From: Lamellibrachia satsuma | Lineage: Eukaryota > Annelida > Polychaeta > Sabellida > Siboglinidae | Assembly: GCA_033239005.1 (NCBI GenBank) | Contig: BSQZ01000094.1 | Span: 1,533,622-1,597,621, forward strand | Length of the DNA: 64,000 nucleotides | Direction: 5' to 3' | Shown: piece by piece, positions 1 through 11,577 of the stretch | How the letters are laid out: each line of letters opens with the position of its first letter | How positions within the stretch are numbered: the first letter of the stretch is position 1 | Translations under genes and position numbers: made by a program | Notes under the pieces: model-generated | What the model saw: only the letters and a program-made list of their open reading frames with translations | Database searches by the model: none | What the model was told of the DNA's origin: nothing

Positions 1-149
1 GGGTACATAGTACGATATATAGTCATTATTCAACTTTGTTTCTCCACACAGGGGTACATAGTACGGTACACATTCCATACTCCACTCGGGGGTATGTCAC
101 ACTGTGTTTGAGTTAGCGAGTCAGCGACCAGACGGACGACTGTTAAACA

Positions 150-325
150 TTTACCCCCTGAGTGTGGGGTGTTTTACTTCCCCGGGCATGTACACCAGGT
201 AGAAGGGACCAACAGGTTTAGTGTCTCTTCCGAAAGACACAGGCAAAGTGGGTGAACGAAATTGTACAAGCTTCGAAACGGATGGACTTGAACCGTCGTC
301 GTCTCTACTGACAGTCCGGCGCACT
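150..325 (-). mobile_element. tRNA-derived SINE copy (truncated at its head)
   Basis: Read on the minus strand, this carries the body shared with copies near 10.7, 13.4 and 54.5 kb: a tRNA-like B box region, a TTTCGAA linker, a 'TTCACCC' block, and a tail containing TGTCTTTCGGAAGAGACAC and GGTCCCTTCTACCTGGTG. The tail resembles the conserved CTTTCGG...GGTCCC 3' domain known from invertebrate Nin-type SINEs; that link is from memory. The 5' head runs directly into the 12-bp array at 317-690. Open frames across it are not genes. Confidence 0.7.
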
Positions 326-690
326 AGTGGCCGCACTAGTGGCCGCATTAGTGGCCGCATTAGTGGCTACACTAGTGGCCGCATTAGTGGCTACACTAGT
401 GGCCGCACTAGTGGCCGCACTAGTGGCCGCATTAGTGGCCGCACTAGTGGCTGCATTAGTGGCCGCACTAGTGGCCGCATTAGTGGCCGCACCAGTGGCC
501 GCACTAGTAGCCACACTGCTGGCCGCACTAGTGGCCGCGTTAGTGGCCTCATTAGTGGCCGCATTAGTGGCCGCACTAGTGGCCGCATTAGTAGCCGCAC
601 TAGTGGCCACATTATTGGCCACACTAGTGGCCGCACCAGTGGCCGCACTAGTAGCCGCACTGCTGGCGGCACTAGTGGCCGCATTAGAAC
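317..690. repeat. 12-bp minisatellite (ACTAGTGGCCGC)n
   Basis: About 31 copies of a 12-bp unit, mainly ACTAGTGGCCGC or ATTAGTGGCCGC. Because 12 is divisible by 3, several frames stay open on both strands, giving artefactual repetitive ORFs (Ser-Gly-Arg-Thr and Ala-Ala-Leu-Val types). The unit matches the 5' tRNA head of the adjacent SINE, so it probably arose by slippage there. Confidence 0.95.
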
Positions 691-1268
<578 letters not shown>

Positions 1269-1277
1269 CTATCTTAG

Positions 1278-1515
1278 GATGGAAGTCACGCCCTTGATCG
1301 CATTGACATTGACCCGCACAGTGTTTAATATTTTGAATGTCACTATTTTAGCCTTACCAGATCTAATGACTAAAGTCAATTCTTTCGATTATTTGACCAT
1401 AAATAGCCAGTTTTTAATAAAAAAAACTTAGGATGTTACATAAACTATTCACACACTGCATATCTGGACAGCAACGAACCCTATTTGCGATAGGCTAACC
1501 AATTTAATGCTACTG
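1278..1515 (+). repeat. interspersed repeat family R, copy 1
   Basis: Shares blocks with 27965-28215, 49680-49935 and 61940-62100: GGATGGAAGTCACGCCC, a TTGACCC(G/A)CACA block, CCAGATCTAA, TTCAATTCTTTCGAT, GATGTTACATA, TTCACACACT and TTGCGATAGGC. No coding capacity. Class unknown. Confidence 0.75.
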
Positions 1516-2024
1516 TTTTATTCCATAGATTCCATACATTGTTACACATGCGTTCAATATGCTCGTGCGATCCAGAGATGCAGTCGTGATTGCTGAATGA
1601 AACGTTTTTGATATGAACGGAACTAGTTATTTATATCTTGACGCAGCCGATGAGAACAATATGGCGCGTGCGATGACGGCAGAACGATTGGTTACGATTT
1701 ACAGCAACATTTACGTGCAGAATTTGCGATTTGAAGCAATGGTAGGCGAAACGTTCTGTGCGTTCATTGCGTTAAAAGCAGCGCAAATCGATGACGACTG
1801 AACTATTGTTTACGTCATCGTGTACAAAATAACATACGAACATTTGGAATGATAACCGACTGCATATAACATGGAGCATAGTTCCAAGCTCTCAATTAAA
1901 TTTACAACGTGTAATATAAATCTAAAATTGTACATTTACGAAAAACATTCCCCTGTAATTGTACTTGTTGCTGGGCGGAGTAGAAGACATAATCGGACAC
2001 GGCCTACGACCTTGACCGACTATT
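1516..2024. other. spacer with a 62-codon ORF
   Basis: This stretch lies 3' of the minus-strand gene at 2025-3071 and should include its 3'UTR. A 62-codon plus-strand ORF (1613-1801) has no recognisable motif or neighbour support, so no gene is called. Confidence 0.4.
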
Positions 2025-3071
2025 TCACCTCGCGGTGAGCGACTTCTGCGGTCGTTTCTGTATAAACACGCTGCCAAACATGTCATTCTCTGTCTCGTAC
2101 GGAGCTTCTGTCGTCCAGCCCATCTTGTAGTTGAAACGGCCGTATATTGTCCAAATCACTCTGAAGTTGTAGAACGCGCCGCTTCTCTTGTGCCCCGCCT
2201 TGTTGCCGTCCACTCCCGTTTGGTGGAACGCCAACAGTGTTTTTGTCGCGTCTATAACGGACACGTTTTGTCTGATTGCCATAGCAACGAGAAAGTTGTC
2301 ATACGCCGGACGTCCGATTACGACATCTGGAACAACACGCCACGGAAAGTCGCGAGTGACGAAGAAGTAATCTTCAGCGTAAGGCCGAAAAAGTGTACCG
2401 CTTCGGGCCTTGTTCGTGACGTCATTCAGGTGAAACATTGGTTTGGTGATGGTGAGATTCATGTTGAAGTTGGTCCGTCTGCCGGTTATCATGGTTGAGT
2501 TGAGGGCGTGCAGACGTGTCTCCACTTCACGCAGTGTCTTGATGATGCCGGAGTCGAAGAGGATGTCTCCGTTGCAGTAGCCGTAGAAAGGCGCCGTGTA
2601 CGCGTTCGTGGCGTGCTGGTACATAGCCTTTAAATAAGGCGCGTTGAAATTTGTTACATTGCGAGCGCGGATCACATGCCAGCCGAGTTTCTTGGCGAAC
2701 TCGATCAAAGGGCCGTCGTCGTACGTACTGTACAACACCGGCTGGACGACTGGACGCAACATAGCCCAGTTACGTAAGGTGTTCGCCTGTATGTGGGCCT
2801 TGCCCTGGTCACGGGTGAATGTCGTCAGTAGTACGAGCAACGGCTTCTGCGAGACGGCGAACCACTCGCGTTGTCTGTCCACCTCGTTGTCCGGCCGTGT
2901 CCAGCCGTTGTTCAACAGCTGCCACAGCGTGAAGTGGACAAGCAAAACAAGAGGCATCGCGACCATCCACAGTCGCAGCCCCTGTTTGGCAATCTTACCC
3001 GTAGGACACCCCATCATCGTGTCAATACGGTATATCGTCATTGACGTATGAATGTCGTTCGTCGACATCAT
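2025..3071 (-). CDS. type II membrane glycosyltransferase-like protein, paralogue 1
   Basis: The product is 348 aa. The ATG at 3071 lies 6 nt after a 3' splice site (TTTTGCAG, exon from 3077), so the coding exon is preceded by a 5'UTR intron. A signal anchor spans about 33-53, giving a cytosolic N-terminus and a luminal domain. Sequons at N138, N191, N205 and N269 support a secretory-pathway location. Key motifs are NGDILF (167-172, DxD-like), AEDYFF (232-237), GRPAYDNF (253-260) and His283-Gln. This order (acidic NxD, then DYF, then GR-DN, then IDAT-HQ) matches, from memory, a GT-A-like nucleotide-sugar transferase family found in bacteria and plants; donor and acceptor are unknown. It is closest to the gene at 42725-44029 but lacks that gene's long tail, ending at KRPQKSLTAR. 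A membrane-bound protein that is not an enzyme cannot be excluded. Confidence 0.85.
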   Translation of the reverse strand: MMSTNDIHTSMTIYRIDTMMGCPTGKIAKQGLRLWMVAMPLVLLVHFTLWQLLNNGWTRPDNEVDRQREWFAVSQKPLLVLLTTFTRDQGKAHIQANTLRNWAMLRPVVQPVLYSTYDDGPLIEFAKKLGWHVIRARNVTNFNAPYLKAMYQHATNAYTAPFYGYCNGDILFDSGIIKTLREVETRLHALNSTMITGRRTNFNMNLTITKPMFHLNDVTNKARSGTLFRPYAEDYFFVTRDFPWRVVPDVVIGRPAYDNFLVAMAIRQNVSVIDATKTLLAFHQTGVDGNKAGHKRSGAFYNFRVIWTIYGRFNYKMGWTTEAPYETENDMFGSVFIQKRPQKSLTAR

Positions 3072-3138
3072 GACAAGCTGCAAAATAAACATAAGTTATT
3101 ACTAATATTGACTTACTTAATTACTTGATTTAAATGCA

Positions 3139-3396
3139 TAGGCCATATTGACACTTCGCTGTCCTCCAGGAAGTTGCACCCCTCCTTCCAGCTCCATTTA
3201 TGTCATGCCGCTCTGCTGTCAACAGCAGGAGCTCGGTATCACTTCTGATCTGGTCAATCCACCTCTTCGGTGGTCTTCCTCTCTTCCGCTGTCCTTGCTT
3301 GTATGCTTGTCTAAAGATGGCATGTCTTGGCACATGGCAAACTTGCCCAAACCACCACAGTCTTCTGTAACTGCTGACACTCTCTCCAACTAGTAG
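3139..3396 (-). pseudogene. LINE reverse-transcriptase C-terminal fragment
   Basis: The minus-strand translation reads SYRRLWWFGQVCHVPRH, then GQRKRGRPPKRWIDQI, then ATSWRTAK. This is the familiar C-terminal end of non-LTR retrotransposon polyproteins (WFGHV...GKRKRGRPxKRWxD). Only about 85 codons remain and no RT catalytic core is present. It lies just upstream of the glycosyltransferase-like coding exon, in its intron or promoter side. Confidence 0.8.
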
Positions 3397-4141
3397 TAGA
3401 GATATGTTACTTTAGCCTCTTTTGCCATAAGGCCGTCATTTGTAAACATTAAAATAAATAAGGCTGGACATATTATTTTAACCGATAACATATACGATTC
3501 TTCTTGTCAACCCGTTAAGCAATTTCTTGCACGTCATCATTTATAATTGAGAGATGTGGTTTGCGAATGGAACATCAATAAACTTTGGAATATCTCCCTG
3601 TTCTATCACATTAGTATCGACCCGAAATAAAGACTGTATTTTATCACACTAAACAACGATACTTACACATTGCAATGTAACACGAAGCTTGGTCCTCTAG
3701 ACGAATATTGCACCATTTTCAACGTTCCAGAACACAGGGCGAAGCAATATGTTGAATGTAGTTATACATACGCGAACTGGCGTTTCTTGCACAGGCCGGT
3801 AATTGCTCTTATATAATATGGGGGATTGTTAAGCGGCTTGGCACAGTCGACTTAACCGTTGTGGCTTACTGACTTTACCACTCCGTGCATTATTCGGCAG
3901 CTCCGGACACGTTCGATACTGCAGTGAGATGACTTGTCTAAACACGCCAGTGGAACTGGTGATTCAACGTGCACTTCGATTAGTGTAACTGCGTGTTGAT
4001 ACTTTGAAGGTAAGTCTACATTATGATGTTGCAAGTTGCATATTTTACTGTATCGCTGTCTTGTTAGATGTCACGCAGTGCGTAAGTATGCGTTCTGCAT
4101 TGAATATTTTGTTTTGTTGCGTTTTCCTTTTACTATAACAT
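3397..4141. other. spacer; possible plus-strand 5' exon
   Basis: No protein-coding gene is seen. A consensus 5' splice site (TTTGAAG followed by GTAAGT, boundary at 4009/4010) on the plus strand could end a noncoding first exon. No partner exon can be assigned. Confidence 0.25.
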
Positions 4142-4279
4142 GCAAGTCATTCGACAACGTGCAGCTGTGTCTGTTGCAAGTCATTCGACAACGTGCAGCT
4201 GTGCCTGTTGCAAGTCATTCGACAACGTGCAGCTGTGCCTGTTGCAAGTCATTCGACAACGTGCAGCTGCGTCTGTTGT
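4142..4279 (+). repeat. 34-bp tandem repeat, about 4 copies
   Basis: The unit begins GCAAGTCATTCGACAACGTG and continues CAGCTGTGYCTGTT. Copies are nearly identical. Confidence 0.95.
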
Positions 4280-4639
4280 ATGTCCCGACTTGGATTCATT
4301 TATCAGTACTTATTGTATTCGTCCTTAAAGTAAAAAGACGTATCGTATGAATGGGTGCATATAACCGACCTTACGATCGCTCTGGACAAATCAGACACGG
4401 CATTAATCTGTCATTTAGGCCAACATGAAAGTAAGCAATTGATGACGCACCCTTATATACGTATGTGGCGGTGAATCTCCATGTTGATCTTATTGTATGT
4501 CATTATTCCTTGCACATTCGGGCAATTTTAGTTGTAGACGATGCATACTCCAGTATATTGGTCATCATGATCACACTTAGGAAAGATTAACACGCCTGCT
4601 ATGTAAAAATCACACGCACTCCAGACAATGTATGGGCAA

Positions 4640-4806
4640 GGAAGCCATTGGTTTATCGAGGGCCCAGCAATTGTTCATCTATGTGGGACTACGCTCGTGC
4701 CGAATGTATGTTTTGCACCCTGCACACAGTCAGTAGATAATTTGTTCCACTAATTCATTGTCCTTTGCGAGAATGAATACTTTCTTATATCCTATCTACA
4801 CTGTTC
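4640..4806 (-). pseudogene. LINE 3'-end remnant
   Basis: The minus strand encodes IRKYSFSQRTMN, a stop, then WNKLSTDCV. This matches the RT C-terminus (xRxNSFSQRxxNEWNxLP) seen in copies at 8.3, 22.0, 26.5 and 34.7 kb. The shared 3' tail CCAATGGCTTCCTTG follows. Confidence 0.75.
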
Positions 4807-4956
4807 TTTTTACTAACGTTGCTTCGTATCCTCTACTTCTTCAAATTCCCTGTGAAAAACAAACTATAAATATTTTATTAATATGGCGTAGGTTAACCTG
4901 GCGCAGGGCGCCCCCTAAGGAAAACGTTCAAATTGTACATCATTAAAAACTAGGTT

Positions 4957-4960
<4 letters not shown>

Positions 4961-5001
<41 letters not shown>
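4961..5001. repeat. (TA)n microsatellite
   Basis: About 41 bp of TA. Confidence 0.95.
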
Positions 5002-5004
<3 letters not shown>

Positions 5005-5081
5005 TCCCATAGGAAAATTATTTTCAACAAATTGACAACCTAGATGAGTTGCATTTGAAAAATAGCAAGGCTACCCCAAAA

Positions 5082-5135
5082 ACCGTCTTGCCCCATCCCT
5101 GGGGCAAAATGGATCTCGTCATGGGGCAAGACGGT
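5082..5135. repeat. inverted repeat with CCGTCTTGCCCC arms
   Basis: Perfect 15-bp arms, ACCGTCTTGCCCCAT (5082-5096) and ATGGGGCAAGACGGT (5121-5135), flank a 24-bp loop. The arm motif recurs at 5436-5501 and, degenerate, near 5884. Confidence 0.9.
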
Positions 5136-5367
5136 CAGTAGCTCCCTCCTCGTGGTGTACATGCAAATGGTATGACAGCAATATATTAGGGTATCATAAT
5201 TGTTAAATTTAAGATTCAGTTAACATATAATATACACCTTGCAATCCATACATAATATATTATTGTATTATGAATATTCGATAATAATGACAGCCTACAG
5301 GCTAACAGAACATAAATTATGCAACATTCATATTATATTAAATTTATTAAACATAATTGATCATGTG

Positions 5368-5368
<1 letters not shown>

Positions 5369-5418
<50 letters not shown>
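5369..5418. repeat. (TA)n microsatellite
   Basis: About 50 bp of TA. Confidence 0.95.
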
Positions 5419-5419
<1 letters not shown>

Positions 5420-5435
5420 GGTATGAGACATAGGA

Positions 5436-5501
5436 ACTGTCTTGCCCCACATGCATGGGGACCGTCTTGCCCCACATGCATGGGGACCGTCTTGCCCCAC
5501 A
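5436..5501 (+). repeat. 25-bp tandem repeat, about 2.7 copies
   Basis: The unit joins ACCGTCTTGCCCC to ACATGCATGGGG. Each contains a near-palindrome, CCCCACATGCATGGGG, and reuses the arm of the inverted repeat at 5082-5135. Confidence 0.9.
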
Positions 5502-5550
5502 TTCACTACGTGTCGTAACTCGATGTATACAAAACACAACCTACTATTGC

Positions 5551-5642
5551 CCATGTTGTTTATGTTTGTTGTTTATGTTTGTTGTTTATGTTTGTTGTTT
5601 ATGTTTGTTGTTTATGTTTGTTGTTTATGTTTGTTGTTTATT
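5551..5642 (+). repeat. 13-bp tandem repeat
   Basis: About seven copies of TTTATGTTTGTTG. Leu-Phe-Val-Cys frames here are artefacts. Confidence 0.95.
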
Positions 5643-7408
5643 ATCATGTCACCAATTAAGTTCACGATCCATATCGCTTTAGTGAATCGCATCATTTTAC
5701 TATTGCCAAAATATTAGACCAGAGCTTATAATAGCGCATTTAAAAGAAAAAAACACTAATTTAACTACGTCTGTCTCGTGTTGCTGAGATTTCGTTGTGA
5801 GTATCCAACAGCCGTTAACTTCAATTTGCACCAGTTTTGGGACGTTCATAGTTTTATATTTTGCGTACGTGCTGGGGGGAGGGCGTCTTGCCTTCAGGGG
5901 CCGTTTTGTCCCAAGTTGCCATACCAGAATAGTATTTGTGCTTCAGGTTAACCCGAACGACACTGTTCATCGTTGCCAATCCTAGAAGTTTTTTACGACA
6001 TGACAAGGAAACCCGACCCTGTATAAATCCAAGCACAAGGAAAAACAGAAGTATTTGCCACCTCCCATATCTTGCAGTTGTTCGCGCTTGAGTTGTTTTC
6101 ACGCATGCGCGCATGTTGTAATTTAACGACTGTTTGTCAGTGCGTGTGATTTTTTAATATGAATCGCATATAGTTTAATCGTAAGTGAAACTGGCTAGTT
6201 GACAACGGATAATTTTTTTCTCCCGACATTGCATATGGGCGATAAAGTGGAATCGTGATAAACAGTATAATTTGACAGCGACGGTTTGGCGTCGTGTACG
6301 TTAGTACCCTGTCAGTCAGCCCTATCAACTCACTTCGCTAAGCATTATTATAATAGGCCTACTGGTGCACATGTATAATGCGATGTACATTGGAACATTA
6401 CAATCATGACAATATTCCAAGTAAATCATGCCGTGCATGGTCATAGTAATGTGGCAGTGATCTATGGCATTCTCAACAAAAACAAACCAAGAAAATATGC
6501 AAATGACCCCACCAGTTGTGACCTTTACCACTGCCATAATCTTTCTTCTGAACATGTCAGCAATAAGCGGGTAGGGCGTGTTCAGTGAATGTGACTGTAT
6601 TCATAAGATGTCAGTCAAGCTGGTTCCACCGAGCTTTGAGCATAAAGGCCTACCGAAAGATGGGTGGTACTAGTGTGGTACTTTGTCTTGACGTAGGTAA
6701 CATAAACAGTGGCGTTTGCACCCGTGCAATGGAGTAGACTGTGCCCCTTCTTTCAGGACATGTGCCGGTAAGTAACCCCGCGAGTGTCTTTGCTCGTTCG
6801 AGCTGTATCTTTCCATTTCGTCCGAGTGAGGATTCTGTCCAATGTTTCGTAAGTAATTTTGTAGTATTTACGTTCGTAAGCGAAGAGCTGTACTGGCCCT
6901 AGACCAGCGGATAAACAAAACATTGTTCATTTTGTGACAACAGCACAACATTTGGTCGATCTATCCATGTAGGCATTTAGGGCTTTCGTATAAGGTCGAA
7001 ACTCATCGCGGATCTTTTCGTTAAGTGTCACCTTTTGTCGTATACAGATGGTCATTATAGGCAGGTCGACTTTATGTATGTCACATCTCTGGCTATATGA
7101 AGGTTGATCTTTGTGTATTGGGGGGGGGGGGCAATATATTGGTTTGTGATAGTCTGAGTTCATTTTAAGTTACACATCTTGTTTTTCAAAATAGCGACGA
7201 CCAGTTTTTTAGTTCATTCGTGAGAGAAACAATATGGCAGTCATGGGCAATCAAACGAGATTTACAAATCGTCTAAGCCATATCAAAACGTAACACTCAA
7301 ATTGCGATTTTGTTGAAGGCATTCGGTGCTATGTGACAGCAGAGAAACAATGTGGCATTTGCAAAATCCTCTGCAAGCTTTATTGAAGCCGCAGTGAATT
7401 AATCCACG
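5643..7408. other. long non-genic stretch
   Basis: No coding region could be supported on either strand. Short ORFs (for example 6325-6555 and 6927-7163) lack motifs. A GTAAGT after GGACATGTGCCG (near 6771) is a possible isolated 5' splice site. Confidence 0.4.
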
Positions 7409-7611
<203 letters not shown>

Positions 7612-8125
7612 ATACTTTATTTGACCCATGATGCATATATTCCAACAAGTGACTATGTAAGAGTATAATGTAAAAATTACATATATTATACAACAATAAA
7701 AAAAGTTGCATTAAGGTTAACATAGGAGCTCTCACAGCAGCTCTCACGTGAGCTCTCACAGGAGTTCTCACAGGAGTTATCACAGGAGCCACGTGGATTC
7801 TTCTGGCAGAGCTTTCCACATAGATCAGCGTTCACCAGACCGTGTCCGTTCCCAGTCTCCTCGGCTAGGCGGGTCACGCAGAGGCACGTGTGTTTATCCC
7901 CAGACGCATACAGCCAAGTGAGCTTGAATAGGCAGAATATGACCTGTGCTACCTTGACCTAGATGGTGGCGGGCGACTGTATAACACTAGTACAACAAAA
8001 TGTTCCGCTGCCTGACAACGCTCGGCTGAGAGGGTGACTGATAGAGATACATTCAATGTCCCAGATGCATCCTTTTACCTGCAACGACAGACACAATGTC
8101 GACCACCCAGTCGCAGCACGACAGA
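7612..8125. other. non-genic spacer
   Basis: A short run of GAGCTCTCACAGCAG-like 13-15 bp repeats lies at about 7725-7790. Nothing else is supported. Confidence 0.4.
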
Positions 8126-8127
8126 AA

Positions 8128-8188
8128 GGCGAACGACCTTTCTCCTGTTTCTGGGTCGCGAACGACCTTTCTCCTGTTTCTGGGTCAA
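8128..8188 (+). repeat. 27-bp direct duplication
   Basis: CGAACGACCTTTCTCCTG followed by TTTCTGGGT occurs twice in immediate succession. Confidence 0.9.
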
Positions 8189-8325
8189 CAATAGTGGCAG
8201 CGATGTGGGGTGTATCTGCCAAATGCCACCATCAATCCTCAATGTCCACCATTTGTGTGAAAGTGGGTATGACAATATATTTGGAAATAGTTTTGTATCA
8301 CAAGAGTGTTGATTTAGGGGACATT

Positions 8326-8700
8326 AGGTAACATTAGTGAAGGATCGGTGTAGATTGGATATCAGGAAGTACTCGTTCTCACAGAGGACAATAAATGAAT
8401 GCAACAACTTATCTACAACAGCAAAACCTAGCAGCGCGAACATGTTAAAAAACAAAATGGACAGACATCTCAAAAGGGCGGGTTACACATATGTGAACAA
8501 TTTTTGGACCCTCGATATGGCAAAGGCTTTCTTGTCCACTTGCCATCTGGACCTTTGCCTTGGATGGCATTCGTGATACATCTTGTTAAATATGTAAAAA
8601 AAAAACAACTACTGTTGCTCCGAGTTACGTACACAAGTGTCCACTTGCCATGTGGGTATTTTGTATTGGATGTTAATCTTGCTAAGTCTTGTTAAATAAA
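8326..8700 (+). pseudogene. LINE 3'-end remnant
   Basis: The plus strand encodes DRCRLDIRKYSFSQRTIN, then ECNNLST, then LKNKMDRHLKRAGY. This is the end of a non-LTR retrotransposon ORF2 product, followed by a 3' tail with GGCTTTCTTGTCCACTTGCC and a terminal CTTGTTAAATAAATAA. Only about 65 codons survive. Confidence 0.8.
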
Positions 8701-8934
8701 TAACTCCTACAATTAACACGAACAGTTCTGACCACGTTTCCGTGTACCTATTACACATGAAGGCTGGTCGACTGTAATAACAGGTGTTAGTCCAGGATTG
8801 TTGTGTTGCGCTGTTTGTCTGATTACCTTCATGGACGGATCACTGCTGGAAAATTGGCAGGTTTGTGGAAACGAGACAGCTGTGCTGCTTGGAAAATGTG
8901 TGAATGCGCCATCTTTAAAACAGAGATGGTTGCC

Positions 8935-9245
8935 AACCTAACCTTCTGTAACGTATACGTCTGTATACTGCCAGCCAACCCCGCTGTCACTTACACGTCT
9001 GTATATACTGCCAACTAACCCTTCCGTCACTTCTATGTTTATTTACTGCCAGCCAACCCTTCTGTAATTAACACGTCCACATACACATAGCCAGCCATTC
9101 TATCATTATACGTCCACATACCGCTAGCCAGCTCTTCTTTTATTAATACGTCCATATACAACTAGCCAGCCATTCTGTCGGTATACCTCCAAATACTGCT
9201 AGTCAGCGCTTCTTTTATTAATGCGTCCATATACTGCTAGCCTGT
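8935..9245 (+). repeat. degenerate tandem repeat, period about 45-50 bp
   Basis: Units share a TACTGCCAGCCA-like block, a TTCTGT/TTCTTT block and an ACGTCCATAT block. About six diverged copies are present. Confidence 0.7.
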
Positions 9246-10043
9246 CATTTGGTCATCTTCATTCCTGCGCCCACAAAGTGTCGTTAATGATTTAATTAAT
9301 GATTTTAGAGCAGTTTTGTCTGTATTAACGAAGTAGACAGATGTAATATTTTACATACTGTGGCATTAGAGTTTTCATGTGATTGGACAATTTCAATGGA
9401 CAGTTTAACACATTGGATATTAGGCCGAACCGACCAGTTTTTCAAAATCAGTCCTCCCCGGGCTGGGCTGGATTTAGGGGTATTAGTGTTGGTAGGCTTT
9501 TCTCTTCAGAAATACGTTTTACATAAATGTTTTACAAGTTTTAGAAGCATCACACCTACTGTGGCACCCCTAATGCGGATTCACACACGGCGCGTTAACA
9601 GTCGCCGAAATGTGAAAAGGGAACTATTAAATTCCAGATACGCTGTTGACGCCACGCAACGCATATTTTTGATGGAGTGTGATGTGGACACCCCGCCAGA
9701 CACCCCGTCCGGCACGGCTGGCCGCATTTAAAAACACTCTTGTCGTTGAAACATCGCTAACGGTTCATGCGATAGTGACAAAGGAAGGTATATGGAAAGA
9801 TGGGGTACGTGGAAAGAGGGGGTACGCGGGAAGAGGGGGGTAGGTGGAAAGATACATTTTTCACGGCCTTTGAGAATGGACCCCTCCCCCAAATAAACAA
9901 TGTAAGAACAGCATGGGGCCGTGGAAAGTACATATATGGGGATACATTTATTATAGCCAGTGAGTCAATTAAAATAAATAAAAAAAACCGAGGGTAGTAG
10001 GTCCATAGGAGGGGGTACACTTTCCATGCCCATTGAGAATGGA
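9246..10043. other. non-genic spacer with G-rich patches
   Basis: A 123-codon ORF (9360-9731) has no recognisable domain and is not called. Runs such as GAGGGGGTACGCGGG occur at about 9800-9850. Confidence 0.35.
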
Positions 10044-10131
10044 TTGTTACGGGTGGACACTTTGTTACGGGTGGACCCTTTGTTACGGGTCGACCCTTTG
10101 TTACGGGTCGACCCTTTGTTACGGGTCGACC
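10044..10131 (+). repeat. 18-bp tandem repeat, about 5 copies
   Basis: The unit is CTTTGTTACGGGTSGACC, and the two central bases vary between copies. Confidence 0.95.
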
Positions 10132-10336
10132 TATCAAGTATCCTCACAAGAACTCATTCTCTTTGAAAGCAGTCCACCAAAAACTATTTACTGCTCCGAG
10201 CATCTCACCATATTTACACAAAGAGCAAATTTTAACTCGTACTTACTGACAGCTGTACCTACTAGAAGTAGTTTAATGTTCAGTCTTTAACGTTTAGGCT
10301 GTGACAATGACTCACATGTCAAAATATCATATAATA

Positions 10337-10339
<3 letters not shown>

Positions 10340-10392
<53 letters not shown>

Positions 10393-10397
10393 GTGTA

Positions 10398-10478
<81 letters not shown>

Positions 10479-10485
10479 GTATATA

Positions 10486-10533
<48 letters not shown>

Positions 10534-10554
10534 TATATACATACATATATATAC

Positions 10555-10604
<50 letters not shown>
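10340..10604. repeat. (TA)n with interspersed CATA/CAGG
   Basis: About 265 bp of TA broken by ACAGGTATATATAT motifs. All long Ile-Tyr ORFs here are artefacts. Confidence 0.97.
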
Positions 10605-10610
<6 letters not shown>

Positions 10611-10704
10611 CATGGTAAATGGACCTCGGGTCATTTACAATACGACACCGGCGCCTGACATTTGTCACGGTGCATGAATGCCCTCTCTCACAATTTTTCT
10701 TATT

Positions 10705-10905
10705 CTCTAGCTGTGGTCTATCAGTTAGAGCACCTGACTGTCAGCTGAGAACCGGGGTTCAAGTCCAGGTGCTGCTGTTTCGAAACCTGGGTAAATTCAT
10801 TCACCCCGCATTGTCTGTGTCTTTCCGAACATACACTAACAGCGGTTGGTCTATTCTATCTGGTATCTATTCTATCTGGTATCTATTCAGGGGAAATAAC
10901 AAACA
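10705..10905 (+). mobile_element. tRNA-derived SINE copy with intact B box
   Basis: The tRNA-like head starts near 10709. An A-box-like CTATCAGTTAGAGCACC lies at about 10718-10734, and a perfect RNA polymerase III B box, GGTTCAAGTCC, lies at 10756-10766. The body follows with GTTTCGAAACCTGGGTAA and TTCACCCCGC, then the start of TGTCTTTCCGAA. The tail is diverged and includes a duplicated TCTATTCTATCTGGTA. Confidence 0.8.
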
Positions 10906-11547
10906 CACAGGGAAATGGACAACGAAACTGTCGTCGACTCACATAGCTGGTAATCTCGATCTCGAAACTCACTAATGCCTCCCAGTTTAGTTGTGATCAA
11001 CTGTTTAGGCAATATCTCATCAAGAATATTCTTGTCCATTCGCGAAACAAACAAGTCTGCAAATTTATTCGGAATTAAGGCATTTCGCTCCCATAAGTTT
11101 ATCCGGAACTACGTTCGTGGTCTTGAATTCCTTCTTGTTTCTGCAAAGTCAGACCATCTTAGTGTTGACATTTAGGTGACACTGCTATCGAATTTATAGG
11201 CGTTTTTGTTTTTGCACATTGTGCTGCGTTGGGTTGTTTTTCGTCGCTGGTCCAATTTTTTTTAGTGTGAAATCGATGCATCTATTCAGCTGTTCTACAC
11301 CCACCGCGGTCGCCGTTCCGAAGACAAATCTGAATGTCCTCTCACCCTTGTCATGGCTTTCACTCTGCTTATTTTCCCTGGCGCTATTACCTCCAGTGTC
11401 GTTTTCTCAACCCGTCATGCCTTTTAATGATACATTAAAGGGGTTGCGCTTGACAAATTGCACAGCCAATTTTGTGGTACATGTTATTACCAGTACGTTA
11501 GTCCGATGCGCTATCCACTGATGTTTGTTTTGTTTTATGTGTTACAG
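10906..11547. other. upstream region of paralogue 2
   Basis: No supported ORF. It ends at a 3' splice site (GTGTTACAG, exon from 11548), so most of it is intron or promoter of the gene starting at 11578. Confidence 0.5.
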
Positions 11548-11577
11548 TGACTTAAAAAGACTACAGTGCAACTACCA

